Shown: in pieces, positions 23,895 through 34,542 of the stretch | How positions within the stretch are numbered: position 1 is the first letter of the stretch | How the letters are laid out: each line of letters opens with the position of its first letter | DNA from: Viridothelium virens | Taxonomy: Eukaryota > Ascomycota > Dothideomycetes > Trypetheliales > Trypetheliaceae | DNA: 64,000 bases | Reading direction: 5' to 3' | Assembly: GCA_010094025.1 (NCBI GenBank) | Contig: ML991803.1 | Span: forward strand, 1 to 64,000 | Translations under genes and position numbers: made by a program | The notes under the pieces: generated by a model | Told to the model about the DNA's origin: nothing | Seen by the model: the letters and a program-made list of their open reading frames with translations, nothing else | Databases searched by the model: none

Positions 23895-24721
23895 CCAAAA
23901 TTCTATGTCATACGAGCAGATAGGATAATGAACTCAATTCGATTTATCCAGAGCAAGTGAAAGGGGAGTTCATCACAGCGACGATGCTCGATTGATCCAA
24001 ATGCTCACACAGAGTCTCCTGCTCTTAATGACCTTGTCGCCTTTACCCATGGGTTGTCCCTAATATTCTGTAGTCACGCGTTCATCTCAACAGCTTCTGT
24101 TGACGAGCTTCTACTTTCATCAGAGCTATTTCATTGCCAATGTGCCTCCTTCGCAGATCTGAATTAAGCATTACCAGCAAGAACAGGTAGAGTCACAGGT
24201 ATCAACTAGGTTCACCCATTGCCTGTTCTACCTTTACACATGAGCGGTTGGTAAGCAAACCTGAGCTGTGATGATACAACTTCACAGCACACCCAACTTA
24301 AATCTAAACTAGCCTAAGCTATACCTAAGCTAGCCCAAGCTAATCAGGTATTTAAGCTAGCAGGATGGACTCAGGTAAGCTCAGGCATTGCCATGGTGAG
24401 CTCAGTCCTGCTCAGTCCCAATGACGAGCCTCTGGATCTCTTGTACAATCGTGTCAATTGCATAGCCTTGCATTCTATGAAAAGCGTTAGCCTTACCCAA
24501 ATGAACAAGGCCCTGTATCTTGATACCCCAACTCTGCGGTCTCAAAGGCGATTTCATTACGTGGAAACCAGAAGAGGTCCGTAATTTCGGCTATCCTCAG
24601 CACCATTCACCTGTTTGCTATTCCCCTATACGTCTGTAGCCAGCTCCTCAACCTGCACCTCATGCTTCTCCTCTTTCCCGGCCTGCTTCTCCACCTCCAG
24701 CCACCGTTACAAAATATCCTT
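23895..24721. other. Intergenic between convergent genes
   Basis: Separates the 3' ends of the MFS exporter and the P450 reductase. It contains the short tandem repeat listed at 24303-24346. No gene recognised. Confidence 0.4.
24303..24346. repeat. Short degenerate tandem repeat, 11-bp unit
   Basis: About four imperfect copies of an 11-base unit close to CCTAAGCTAGC lie end to end, and a further TTTAAGCTAGC copy follows at about 24350. The unit is neither telomeric nor coding. Confidence 0.55.
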
Positions 24722-26863
24722 TCATCCCCAGACATCTTCACACCACCTTCTAGCAAGTTTCCTTTCGCGTCTCCAACCAGAGACCTCCTTACCGGTAGGG
24801 TTCCAGCCCTTCTTCTTAGCAACGATTTGGTCTACAACTTTCCCCACCTCTCGAGCCATTGAAGCAGAGCCACAAATGAAGACTGCAGCTCCTTCATCGA
24901 CGACCATCTTTTCTGTTTGTTCGGCATGACTCGCAATAAGGTCTTGCACATACTGTTTCGGCGAGGGTGGATGGCGAGAGTATGCAGAGATAATCTCCAC
25001 AGGCATGCGCTCCTTGCTGACTGCGGGATGGCATTCGGCAATTGCGCCGTCAAATTCTTCTTTGTAAAGAAAGTCAATTTCTGGATGCCGGCACCCGTAG
25101 AAGAGCACAACTGGTGCTGGGTCATGGCCGAGTTTACGCAACTGCAGCCGTTCTAGGACAGAGGCTCGAAATGGGGCAATCCCTGTGCCAGCTGCCACAA
25201 GTAACAAGGGAACTGTGGGTGGTGGGAGCTTGAATGCTGATCGTTTTACAGAAGCCGAAATTGTTGGAGGCTTATTGCTGAGATACCTCGTTGTTATGCC
25301 CGATGCGAAGACTGTGGATTGCATGGAACGATGAACAAGGTCGATCTGGTTTGGATAATCTCTGCCTTCCACCCCATGGTTTACGGCAACGGTGATGCTG
25401 ATTTGTCGGGGTGTAAGTGAAGGGGATGACGAGATTGAGTAGTATCTTGGGGACATCGGCTTGAGTGATTCGATGATGAAACTGAGCGGTATTGCATGCC
25501 ACGTGCAGCCGGACCGTCTGTCTGGACTAGATGAGGACGAATCGCTCAGGAGACGCTCAAGTAAGCGTCCCAGCGTCGTATAGTTGTGGCTGGTAAATGA
25601 TGTCCAAGCTGCAGAATTTCCCATCAGACGTTCAATAGAAGATTTCATCGCAGGATCAGAAGTAAATTGAGTCAAAGAAGATGACAGCTCACGTGTAACA
25701 GGCTCACAAATCTCGAGGTGAAATTTGAAAAGTGAGTACACTGTTGACTGGGATGGAAGCTTAAGCTTGTGGGAGCTATCAACCGGTGCAATGTTGATAG
25801 GCATATCTTTCTTCTGCCCAAGCCCGAGAATGTGGATTAGCCTTTCTACTTCTTCGTCCGGATTGATTGGCCAGATGGCTATATGGTCGCCGGTCTTGTA
25901 TTTCAACAAAGGCTTCGAAGAAAGGTCGATGTTGATATGGAGACAAGATCGCGCTGCATCATTGCCAGCCGTGAGATCGTTGATATCCGTGACTTTGAGC
26001 TCTTCCACGGCAGCATGATCTTTGGTCATTATGCGCCGTTGCGACTGTTCACCGAGAGGATTGAGCTCGGCATTGTGCTCGGAAATTACCATAGAAGGCT
26101 CGTATACTGGTTCATGGTATTGGAGCCCTCGCTGATCCATGAACCATGTCCGTAGTCCTTCTTTCCACAGGGCGAAGTCTTCTTTAGTTGTCTTTCTAGC
26201 TTCATCCGCCATCCCCACTGGAATGAGTCGACACGCGCCCGCTGCATCTAAGGCTTCAACAGTAGCATGAATGACGGCATTGTAGTGCTTATAGTTGCTA
26301 TTACCCAGGCCAAATGCGGCATATGATAGGTTGGACAACGGTCTTCCTGTCAATGATGTGATCCACTTTAGAAAATTTGTCGCATTGTCACTGGGATCCC
26401 CTTCACCGTACGTTGACATGATGAAAATTGCTGGTTTAGAGCTTGATATAGAAGCGAAGGTATCGTGATCGTAATCTGACAGATCCGCAACAAGGCTTTT
26501 CAGTCTAAATTGACCTTGGAGCTCTTGGCTAAGCTGATTTGCGAGACCTTCGGCATTTCCAGACTGAGATCCAAAAAAGATGGCAAGATCCGCATTGACC
26601 TGTTCAATTCTTTCCGGAACGCTGCGAGACTCGCCCTTTAGCTCTGCAGTTGTCCCCAGCGAATCCTGTGGCCGCTCAAAGTTTTTGTAATAATACGGAT
26701 CTTGTCTTTCCCCAAAGAAATCAAATTTGACACCAACGAATAAGATGGCTACCACAGTTATGATAAACAACCAGTCATCAATCTCTGCAGCGTAACATGT
26801 CTTTTCAAGAGCTGCGATGGTCTTCAAAGTCAGGGAAAGATCACCGAAAGCGTAGAGAGACAT
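24722..26863 (-). CDS. NADPH-cytochrome P450 reductase
   Basis: A single exon encodes 713 residues, full length for a CPR, which passes electrons from NADPH through FAD and FMN to P450s at the ER. In order: an N-terminal membrane anchor (WLFIITVVAILFVGV, about residues 31-45); the FMN domain with FFGSQSGNAEG, MSTYGEGDPSDNA and FGLGNSNYKHYNA; the FAD domain with RYYSISSSP; the NADPH domain with GTGIAPFRA, FYGCRHPEIDFLY and ICGSASMAREV; and the terminal EDVWG, whose Trp stacks on FAD. The start ATG is the first of the frame. It is transcribed away from the adjacent P450, sharing a 715-bp promoter. Fungi usually keep one or two housekeeping CPRs, so a copy paired with a P450 suggests a dedicated partner. 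Confidence 0.95.
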   Translation of the reverse strand: MSLYAFGDLSLTLKTIAALEKTCYAAEIDDWLFIITVVAILFVGVKFDFFGERQDPYYYKNFERPQDSLGTTAELKGESRSVPERIEQVNADLAIFFGSQSGNAEGLANQLSQELQGQFRLKSLVADLSDYDHDTFASISSSKPAIFIMSTYGEGDPSDNATNFLKWITSLTGRPLSNLSYAAFGLGNSNYKHYNAVIHATVEALDAAGACRLIPVGMADEARKTTKEDFALWKEGLRTWFMDQRGLQYHEPVYEPSMVISEHNAELNPLGEQSQRRIMTKDHAAVEELKVTDINDLTAGNDAARSCLHINIDLSSKPLLKYKTGDHIAIWPINPDEEVERLIHILGLGQKKDMPINIAPVDSSHKLKLPSQSTVYSLFKFHLEICEPVTRELSSSLTQFTSDPAMKSSIERLMGNSAAWTSFTSHNYTTLGRLLERLLSDSSSSSPDRRSGCTWHAIPLSFIIESLKPMSPRYYSISSSPSLTPRQISITVAVNHGVEGRDYPNQIDLVHRSMQSTVFASGITTRYLSNKPPTISASVKRSAFKLPPPTVPLLLVAAGTGIAPFRASVLERLQLRKLGHDPAPVVLFYGCRHPEIDFLYKEEFDGAIAECHPAVSKERMPVEIISAYSRHPPSPKQYVQDLIASHAEQTEKMVVDEGAAVFICGSASMAREVGKVVDQIVAKKKGWNPTGKEVSGWRRERKLARRWCEDVWG

Positions 26864-27578
26864 CGTTATGTCGACGCAGTGCGTGCAACAACCTTCAGAA
26901 GTTTTGAAAGAGAGTGTGTCATTGAAATGCGGCGTCAGGAAGCAAGACTATATCTGTTAGATTGGCCAACGTGCAATAAGCACAGTCTGAGGTTTGCGGA
27001 AAATAAACTTAACAGGGATGCATACCGTACAAATTGATCTCGGCGAAAGATGCCCAAATTAGGTATTGTCGACGCATCCAACAGCCAATTCTACCTCGCA
27101 CGAGGCGGAGAGATTATGGCCGATCCAACTCGTGGGTGGGACCACATTGGCACACTATCTGATCGGTACTTTCACTTACAATACCTCAGATTCATTCTCA
27201 CTAGCGGCGCTTTCCTCGACGAACCGGGAAAGTCAGCCCGAAGACACGACTAGGCTATGCATGCTGCGTGACCAAATCTCTTGTGGTAACTCTTGCTTTG
27301 CAGAAACATGGATTCTGGGACCGTCTAACGGGCACAGGCAGATTGCTCAGTCGCATGTAACGTTGCATAATTCATGTGATTGCCAGAAAGAGGAATTCTG
27401 CCCCACGCTGGTCTTTTGGAAGACAGCGCGCTACAAGGATCGGCCTTTTCGCAGGCCCTACGACCTTGTCTTGCCAGATAGGTGATAAGACCTTGAGTCC
27501 TCTTTATGTGAAAGGACAGCAGCATCTCACGTCAGACAAACATTTCTAAAGACTGGCCGATACTGTTTTTGCTACGAC
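26864..27578. promoter_or_regulatory. Divergent promoter of the P450 reductase and P450 genes
   Basis: The 715 bp lie between two start codons pointing apart, reductase at 26863 (minus) and P450 at 27579 (plus). No other gene is visible, so both promoters must lie here. I did not find a motif I could name as a factor site. Confidence 0.6.
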
Positions 27579-29126
27579 ATGTACGGGCACGCAGCTTTTG
27601 CCGTATCCTTTCTCTTTCTAGGTCTTTATTTCTTTGTGATACCATTCGTCTACTACCTCATTGATCGTAAGAGTCTTCGGAAGTACCCTCAGCTATCAAT
27701 ATGGTCGGGCATCTCAGACGTTCCCTTTATGCTCGAAGCGCAGAAAGGATTTCGGTCCCAAAAACTTGCCGAGCTTCATAAGGAGCATCCAGTCATCCGT
27801 ATTGGCCCTAATTCTCTTTCCTATGGCACACATCGAGCAATCAAAGATATTTACGGCCACAATACTAGATGTACAAAGGATATCATGTACGATGTATTAT
27901 CTGGGAGTCACTTCCACCTAGCAGACGTCGTGGATAAGGTTGATCATCAGCGCAAACGCAAAATACTTTCAAGCGCCTATGCAGTGAAGAATTTGGAGGA
28001 TTGGGAGTACAAAGTTGCCGATATGACGAACAGGATGGTCAAAGCCTTTGATACTCGCTGCACCGAGCCATTGGAATCAGGAAGACCAGTCGAAAAAGAA
28101 GATTTAACAATTGATTTCTGGATGTGGGCGAATTACTTTGCAGTGGCCGCGATTGCGAATATTGGTTTGAGCGAAGACCTTGGATTTCTCGAACAAGGGA
28201 GTGACCTAGTCACCTCCGAGGCTCCAGGTGGGGCGATAAAGAAAGCTCATTTCAAAGAATGCCTTTCGGCAACTGCCTGGGCACAGTCAAACCTTGTTTG
28301 GTCCTATGATTGGTACAAGAGTCTGGTCAAGATTAGCAAACTATCGAGCGTTTACCGAAAAAAGTGGAAACTCAACGCTGATTGGGATGGAATCGTACTC
28401 AACCGGGCTACGACACGGTTAAAGAGGTACCAAAATGGCGAAAAGTTAGACGATTTCTTTTCAGCCCTTATGCATGACAAGTCCGGACGCCCTCACAATC
28501 TCGAGTGGGGCGAGATTGTCGCCGAAATCAGTATAATGATGAATGCTGGATCTGACACGACCGCAATTGCTATGACTAACGTGTTATATCATCTACTAAA
28601 AAATCCAGACTGTTTGGCAAAGCTCAGACAGGAAATAGATGATGTGTTCGATGACGGTTCGGTGGCTCCGTACGACAGAGTAAGGAATCTTCCTTATCTC
28701 CGGGCATGTTTGGACGAATCCTTACGCATCACGCCGCCAAATACGTTCGGTCTTCCACGTCGGACTCCATCTGAGGGCGCTCAGATCCTAAATGATTGGG
28801 TCGCTGGAGATACGTCTGTCTCTATGTCAGCATGGGTTGCGCACCGAGACGAAGAAGTGTTTGCGGAACCAGAGCGGTACATCCCCGAGCGATGGTTGAG
28901 CGAATCTGGAAAAGATCTGCAACAATATTTTGTCGCCTTCTCTGCCGGAGCAAGAGGTTGTATTGGGCGAAACATCACCTACCTAGAGCAATATGTGCTA
29001 TTGGCTACTCTGGTTCACCATTTCGAGTTCGCATTGCCGTCACCAGATTGGCAGCCGGCAAGGAGGGAATTATTCACCTGTTCACCGGGCCCAATGCCCC
29101 TGAAAGTGTGGAAGCGGTCAACATAG
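27579..29126 (+). CDS. Cytochrome P450 monooxygenase
   Basis: A single exon encodes 515 residues of a membrane-bound class II P450. The N-terminal anchor is FAVSFLFLGLYFFVIPFVYYL. Conserved parts follow: VIRIGPNSLSYG, a C-helix region (HQRKRKILSSAYA), the I-helix oxygen-activation motif AGSDTT, the ExxR pair in ESLR, the PERW segment and the haem loop FSAGARGCIGRN with its Cys ligand. The overall pattern, especially HLADVVDKVDHQRKRK, is like fungal P450s often labelled benzoate 4-monooxygenase-like, but the substrate is unknown. It is divergent from a P450 reductase gene with one shared promoter, and about 8 kb from a terpene synthase, so oxidation of a terpene scaffold is the likely role. 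Confidence 0.93.
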   Translation: MYGHAAFAVSFLFLGLYFFVIPFVYYLIDRKSLRKYPQLSIWSGISDVPFMLEAQKGFRSQKLAELHKEHPVIRIGPNSLSYGTHRAIKDIYGHNTRCTKDIMYDVLSGSHFHLADVVDKVDHQRKRKILSSAYAVKNLEDWEYKVADMTNRMVKAFDTRCTEPLESGRPVEKEDLTIDFWMWANYFAVAAIANIGLSEDLGFLEQGSDLVTSEAPGGAIKKAHFKECLSATAWAQSNLVWSYDWYKSLVKISKLSSVYRKKWKLNADWDGIVLNRATTRLKRYQNGEKLDDFFSALMHDKSGRPHNLEWGEIVAEISIMMNAGSDTTAIAMTNVLYHLLKNPDCLAKLRQEIDDVFDDGSVAPYDRVRNLPYLRACLDESLRITPPNTFGLPRRTPSEGAQILNDWVAGDTSVSMSAWVAHRDEEVFAEPERYIPERWLSESGKDLQQYFVAFSAGARGCIGRNITYLEQYVLLATLVHHFEFALPSPDWQPARRELFTCSPGPMPLKVWKRST

Positions 29127-30344
29127 CTCTGATAGTCGTAGGATGCAATTGAAACCTGTGTGTAATAGCAAAGATCTTCAAACGTCCTTACATGCTCATT
29201 TTTACTTGATAGTGGAGGAGTGTTTCTATTCGTGTGAGCTGTATTACTAGTGAGCATCGTGAACCGTCGATTTGCTAAGGTACGATTAGAATGCATTCTT
29301 CAAGGACCAGTGCGCCTCTTGGCACCATCGGGCCAAGCGCTGGGGATGTCAGAGCGTAAATGAGCCGACTTAGAGTAGCAGTAGGAGCTTTAGGACAGGC
29401 GCGGAAGAGGATAGACATGTGATTGTTAAGCTTGAGCTAAGACACGATAGGTTGATGTTAATGTTGATGTTAGTGAGATCGAAAATCACTCGTGGGTCGC
29501 AGGCAGCATGCTCTACAGCAGGAGATCTACTTCAATGGCAGATGGAAGACAGCCGACAGAATGTGTCTGATGAATGAGATACACGCTAAGATAGTCTAGC
29601 CAAACTCTCAGCAATGCAAAAATGTATGGATTTGGGCCGTGGACAAACGTCTCGAGCTTGTCCTAGCCATGAAACCCCTGCCAGAGCCTCGTCGCCGCCG
29701 ACGCTAAACCCTTTGGGTGAATTGGGACAAGTGGCGAACAGGGGTTCTCCGATCCGAGAATATTGAAACATGTCAGCATTGACTTGATCAAGGCATACTC
29801 GAAGACTTATGGGGCTGGCAACGTAGATGAAAGGCCCGAAATGATGAATTATGCCACAAATTAGCGCTATGTGCGCTGTCACAAGGGCAGAAGATCGAGC
29901 TCTTCTCCTCGCGGGGACCCCTTCCTTTTTCGGCTCGCCGACTCCTTCCAAAATAGGGGTGAGAGTGGGTCAAGGCGCGTCTTCTCCATCCAGCAGTTCT
30001 CTCCACTTGGTTGTCAAACACCGAACTGACCCTCCATGTTCATCCACGACTTGATGCGCTCGGAAATGCAGACATCTTGGTGCAACCTAGCGCTACCTGG
30101 TCTCGATCTGGCTCTTCTAGCAGAGGATGGCTACTCCACACTGTAACTCTACTGACGCTTCCCGATGAAATCATAAGCTGACTGGCTCATCCATAAGTAT
30201 CCAGAGCCCTTGCTTGCGTACAGCAAGACGGAATGTTCAGATACGAGCCGTCTAGTCCGACAAGCTCAAATCGATTACATTCTAGCCTTCAGTTTGACGA
30301 TCAAAACTCGGTCAATAGTCTCGCAACGTTGAATTCCTGACACG
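29127..30344. other. Intergenic, 1.2 kb, no recognised gene
   Basis: It holds the P450 3' UTR and the promoter of the oxidoreductase gene. A 121-codon minus-strand frame near 29951-29586 has no recognisable feature. A run of TGATGTTA-like repeats occurs near 29452-29472. Confidence 0.35.
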
Positions 30345-31543
30345 ATGGGAGAGCTTCACCGGGTCAAGATTGCAGTGATTGGCCTCGGCCGTATGGTCAG
30401 TATGCTCTCGCATCGGTTCATTTAGATTTGTATCTGAGTTCGACCGTTTTAGGGTAAACGTCACGTACATACATTGCTGAACCGAGTCCCTCGTGCTGAA
30501 GTAGTGGCCGTTTGCAGTACGGAGCCCCACGAGGTTGCTTGGGCTGAGGAGAATGGAGAATACAAAGAGTTCGGCATTGCTGTATATAACTCATACGATC
30601 AGACGATCGCACACCCGGGTCTGCAAGCAGTCTGGATATCGACGAGCACAGACGTTCATGCAAGCCAAACCTTAGCCGCTGTAGAGAAGGGACTCCATGT
30701 TCTGTGTGAGAAGCCGCTGAGTACTGATCTAGAAGAGGTACGAAGTATCTTCATTTCCCATATTCTGGCATGTTCGGTGCTTGAAGCAATCGCGAGACTA
30801 ACTGGTTTGTTCGGAAGGCTCAATCCGTCGTGGACGCCGCCAACAAACGCAAGAATCTAAAGGTTATGGCCGGCTTCTCGCGGAGATTCGACGCGTCGTA
30901 CCGGGATGCAAGCATGAAGATCGCAAAAGATAATGCTATTGGCAAACCATTTCTCGTTCGGTCGAATACCTGCGACCTGCTCGATCATACCGGTTTTTTC
31001 GTTCGCTATGCCCGCCGAAATGGTGGAATCTTTGTAGACTGCGCCATTCACGATATCGACCTCGCACTCTGGTTCCTTGAAAACCCTGTTCCTAAAGCGT
31101 GCTGGGCTTGCGGTACTCTACAGCACCATCCAGAGCTTAAGGAGCTTTCGGACGTCGACAATGCGGTAGGCACAGTTGAATTCTGGGGAGGCAAGATTGC
31201 CTACTTCTATTGCTCCAGAACGCAGGCGCATGGACACGATGTGTGCACAGAAATCACTGGTCAGCATGGGAAGATCATGGTCAATGTGATTCCCAGGAGC
31301 AACAATGTTGTCGTGGCCGACTATCAAGGATTACGGCATGAGGTACAGCCGGAATATTGGGAGCGATTCGAAGACGCATTTGCAACCGAGGCGCGAGAGT
31401 TCATTGACTCTATTGTTAATAATACGCCGGTACCGTTACCGCTGGAGGGAGGCCTCAAGGTTATGCAGATTGGGCGTGCTTTGCAGGACGCTTTGCTTTC
31501 GAGTGAGGTCATCAAATTTAGTCAAGATGGGGTACGACTTTGA
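30345..31543 (+). CDS. Gfo/Idh/MocA family oxidoreductase (inositol 2-dehydrogenase-like)
   Basis: Exons 30345-30395, 30453-30737 and 30818-31543 encode 353 residues. The N-terminal Rossmann fold shows VKIAVIGLGRMGKRHVHTLL (split by intron 1) and the family signature HVLCEKPLSTDLEE, in which the Lys is catalytic. The C-terminal alpha/beta domain carries FVDCAIHDIDLALWFL, with the Asp/His that take part in proton transfer. The length suits myo-inositol or related sugar dehydrogenases, which oxidise a ring hydroxyl with NAD(P)+. Introns of 57 and 80 bp keep frame; the second has a GACTAAC branch point. It lies head-to-tail with a sugar transporter gene and near a Zn2Cys6 regulator, which supports a role in sugar or polyol use. 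The exact substrate is not known. Confidence 0.9.
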
Positions 31544-32300
31544 GAGGAGTAGCCATGACGACTCGAGCATTGCGTTAAACATAGACGGGAGACAACCAGA
31601 GTCCAAGTCGGAAAGACACTTGTTTAATGAAAGACGCTGGTTTGTTGCGATGCAAGTGTTCTATTCGTTCCTTCTCCCTCGAGGCTATCGCTCCGCTTTT
31701 GAGCGATTCTAGATCAAACGTGACATGCCGCCGTGCTTGAATCAATAGGGCAGCCCCAAAAGGCGAGAGTTGCTACCTTATCGACTCATGGTGGATGTAA
31801 TTGACGATATGCGGTGAAGTCTCGTTCCTGTATTCGACAACTCATCTCCTCTGAACGCTCCAAAGCATCACCTTTGTGGAACCACTTCTTATCAAGTTTA
31901 GTGGCCTCCTACATAGGTTTAGTAGATTACATGATCACAGATTTCTCTAGAAGTTCATTCAACGTTTGCTTCTTTGAGCTTATCTATTTAACAGGAGTTC
32001 AGATATTCCATTCAGAGATTGCGAGGATCTTTCTACATCTGCTGTAATTGGTACGAAATAACTTCATTGCCTTGGCATCGAAGGGTTTGTGCTCGTCTGC
32101 AGGGAGCAAGAGCGCCAGAGGTACGCGCTTGAAAGTAGATTATTTCCTGAAGAACCATTTCTGATTGTCGCTTGCGGAAAGAGGGTTGGAGGGGAGGCAG
32201 GAGCGCTCTAGAAAGGAGCACATGGCAACCCGGTCCGGAGCACTTTTCCTAATGAAGACTTCGGGAACGTGTCTGCACCGGGTCTCTGGCACCCCAATGT

Positions 32301-32316
32301 CTACCCCACGGGGTAG
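32301..32316. promoter_or_regulatory. Palindrome, possible factor-binding site (copy A)
   Basis: CTACCCC and GGGGTAG form perfect 7-bp inverted arms around AC. It lies about 270 bp before the transporter start codon. Its copy in the duplicated block keeps the arms better than the surrounding sequence, which suggests a protein site. CCCC/GGGG half-sites resemble stress-element or zinc-finger targets; the factor is unknown. Confidence 0.45.
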
Positions 32317-32377
32317 CTGACGCGACACTTTTCCTAATGAAGACATCAGGAAAGAGTCTGAATCGTCTAACCAGCAT

Positions 32378-32389
32378 ACCCCTTGGGGT
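32378..32389. promoter_or_regulatory. Palindrome, possible factor-binding site (copy B)
   Basis: ACCCC-TT-GGGGT, the second copy of the palindrome, about 190 bp before the transporter start codon. The spacer differs from copy A but has the same length. Confidence 0.45.
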
Positions 32390-32581
32390 GGCGTATGAAA
32401 TCCCCACGAAACCTTGCCATCATCTTGTAAAGTTCTAGGCTCGCCAGAACTTGGAACTCTTCTAGTCCAAAAATTTATCAATACTGCCCTCTCTAGGTAT
32501 ATAGAGCTCGAGTAATCATTTGTACGACAATGGCTCTTTGACTCCCTTTTCCCCTGTCTACCGCAAGCTCCTAACCGACCA

Positions 32582-34294
32582 ATGGCTGATCAAATCAAGT
32601 CCTCGCCATATGACGAGAAAAGTTCTACGCAGGATGGACGCGTGACTCACGAGGAGCACATCGATGTGGCATCGGATCATATCGACAATTACCTGCCAGA
32701 GAATGTGTCTTATGGACCACGCGGCATGCCGGGGCTCGTTGGTTCCTCGCTTGTCACAGGAGCCGCATTTCTCGCCTCACTCGGTGGGTTTTCCTTTGGA
32801 TACGATCAAGGCGTCATTTCAATTATCAATGTCATGCCGCAGTTTCACCAAGTCTTCCCCAAGACCGAAACAGCATTCGGCAAAAGTTTCATGACTGCGA
32901 TGTTACAGTTTGGCTGTTTCCTCGGATGCTGGTTCTTCCCCTGGCTCGCTGATACCATTTCAAGAAAATGGGCACTTACTATTGTGGTTGTTATCTTTAA
33001 CATTAGAGCCATTATACAGACCGCTGCTCAGTCTTATGGTGCCCTCGTTGCGGGACGTACCATTACCGGTCTCGGAGTAGGCACATTGGCACTGGTGAGA
33101 AGCCCGAACCCGAACCTGCGTTGATGCATGTAGTTGACATTTTACAAGGGAGCGCCCCTTTATATTTCCGAGATCTCGCCGCCTAATCTACGAGGTACTC
33201 TGCTTGTGTTGGAATCCATCTCCATCGTCTCCGGCGCGGTCGTAGCTTTCTGGACCACGTACGACACTAGAGATCTTGCTGGTGAAATAGCCTTCAGACT
33301 TCCATCTGGCTTGCAAATGGTATCAGCGGTGGTTCTTGGTGTTGGAATCCATTTCTTACCATACTCTCCCCGATGGCTTGCCATGGTCGACCGGAAACCT
33401 GAGTGCCTGGAAGCTCTGACCCGTCTTAGGTGTCTGCCTGCTGAGGACTCCAGAGTGCAAACAGAGTATGAGGGAATTCTTGCTGAAACTACCTTCCAGA
33501 GGATCCTCCAAGAAAAACATCATCCAAACGTCCGAGGCTTCCGGCTCGAAATAGCCACTTGGCTGGAGCTCTTCTCAAAGAGAATTTATCGACGAACCAT
33601 TGTTGCATTTGGGATTATGTTCTTTTAGCAATTTTCCGGGGTAAATGCATTCATTTACTACGCTTCCACCCTCTTCGAATCTATCGGCCAAAGTCCAGAA
33701 ACATCGCTTATATTATCTGGAGTTTTTAATATATTGCAGTTGGTAGCCGTCGCGGCATGCTTTCTCATCATTGACCATGTTGGCCGACGGCCCCTTGCCA
33801 TCCTTGGTGGTTTTGGAACGGCAGCCTGCTATATCATTATTGCCGCACTGAGTGGCATTTACGAAGATGATTGGTCGAGGAACAAAGCCGCCGGCTGGGC
33901 TTGCGTGGTAATGGCATTCCTATTCATCGTTATCTTCGGACTCAGTTTCTCGCCATTAGGCTGGGCTCTACCACCAGAAGTGTTTCCAACCTCATCTCGT
34001 TCCAAAGGCGTAGCTCTCGCTGTAGCCACTAATTGGCTGGCCAACTTCATCATTGGTGTTTCCGTCCCACCGATGATTGATTCGATGCGATTCGGCACTT
34101 ACGTTTTCTTTGCGTGCTTCTGCTTCTCATCAGGTATCTTTTCGTACTTCCTAATTCCAGAGACGAAAGGCAAAACATTGGAGGAAATGGATGCCGCCTT
34201 TGGAGATACGTCCGGTGAGGAGGAGAGAGAGATCATGAGGACAGCCATGACTGGTGTTCGAAGGGAAGGTCCAATGATAGGGAAAACTGCGTAA
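32582..34294 (+). pseudogene. MFS sugar transporter with an internal stop codon
   Basis: Exons 32582-33094 and 33149-34294 (intron 54 bp, GTGAGA to ACAAG) would encode about 552 residues of a fungal hexose/polyol transporter with twelve helices. Family marks are GGFSFGYDQGV in helix 1, AGRTITGLGVGTLAL before the intron, APLYISEISPPNLRG after it, and PETKGKTLEEMD at the end. A TAG at 33626-33628 interrupts the frame exactly where the family has the first Gln of QQFSGVNA; the rest reads on in frame for 222 codons. The segment FNIRAIIQ also has Arg where Gly is usual. A CAG-to-TAG change and a Gly-to-Arg change both fit C-to-T type damage. Unless the stop is read through, only about 330 residues would be made, so the gene is probably dead. 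Confidence 0.8.
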
Positions 34295-34542
34295 AGCCCA
34301 GCCAAAAGTCCCTCTCTGGCAGGCCTAGTGTCGTCGAATCTTCGCGTTCCACGTCGCTGCTAGGCAGCGTCGCTGGTGGGGTAGATTAGATCTACATGTA
34401 TGTATGCAGTTTTTTCCCCGAACGCATAAAGTTCTCTCAGACTCTGCCCAAGTGATTGTCTTGAGTAGTTGACACTGTTCGACATCTAGTGCTTCAAAAA
34501 CCAAGGTACAAGAATCTTTACAGATCACCTGGGACTGTAAAA

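Larger units (their letters stand above)
32241..32390. repeat. Diverged tandem duplication, 95-bp period
   Basis: The 19-base string CACTTTTCCTAATGAAGAC occurs at 32241 and again at 32336. Similarity continues past it (GGAA, then GTCTG) and each copy is followed by an ACCCC-NN-GGGGT palindrome. The arrangement looks like one old duplication upstream of the transporter gene. Confidence 0.7.
31544..32581. other. Intergenic, 1 kb; promoter of the sugar transporter gene
   Basis: The first 600 bp show nothing. The last 350 bp hold the duplicated block and palindromes listed separately, and a TATA-like GTATATAG about 85 bp before the start codon of the transporter. Confidence 0.5.

Noticed and set aside
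29586-29951. 121-codon minus-strand frame
   Set aside because: Composition and lack of any motif suggest a chance frame in the spacer after the P450 gene.
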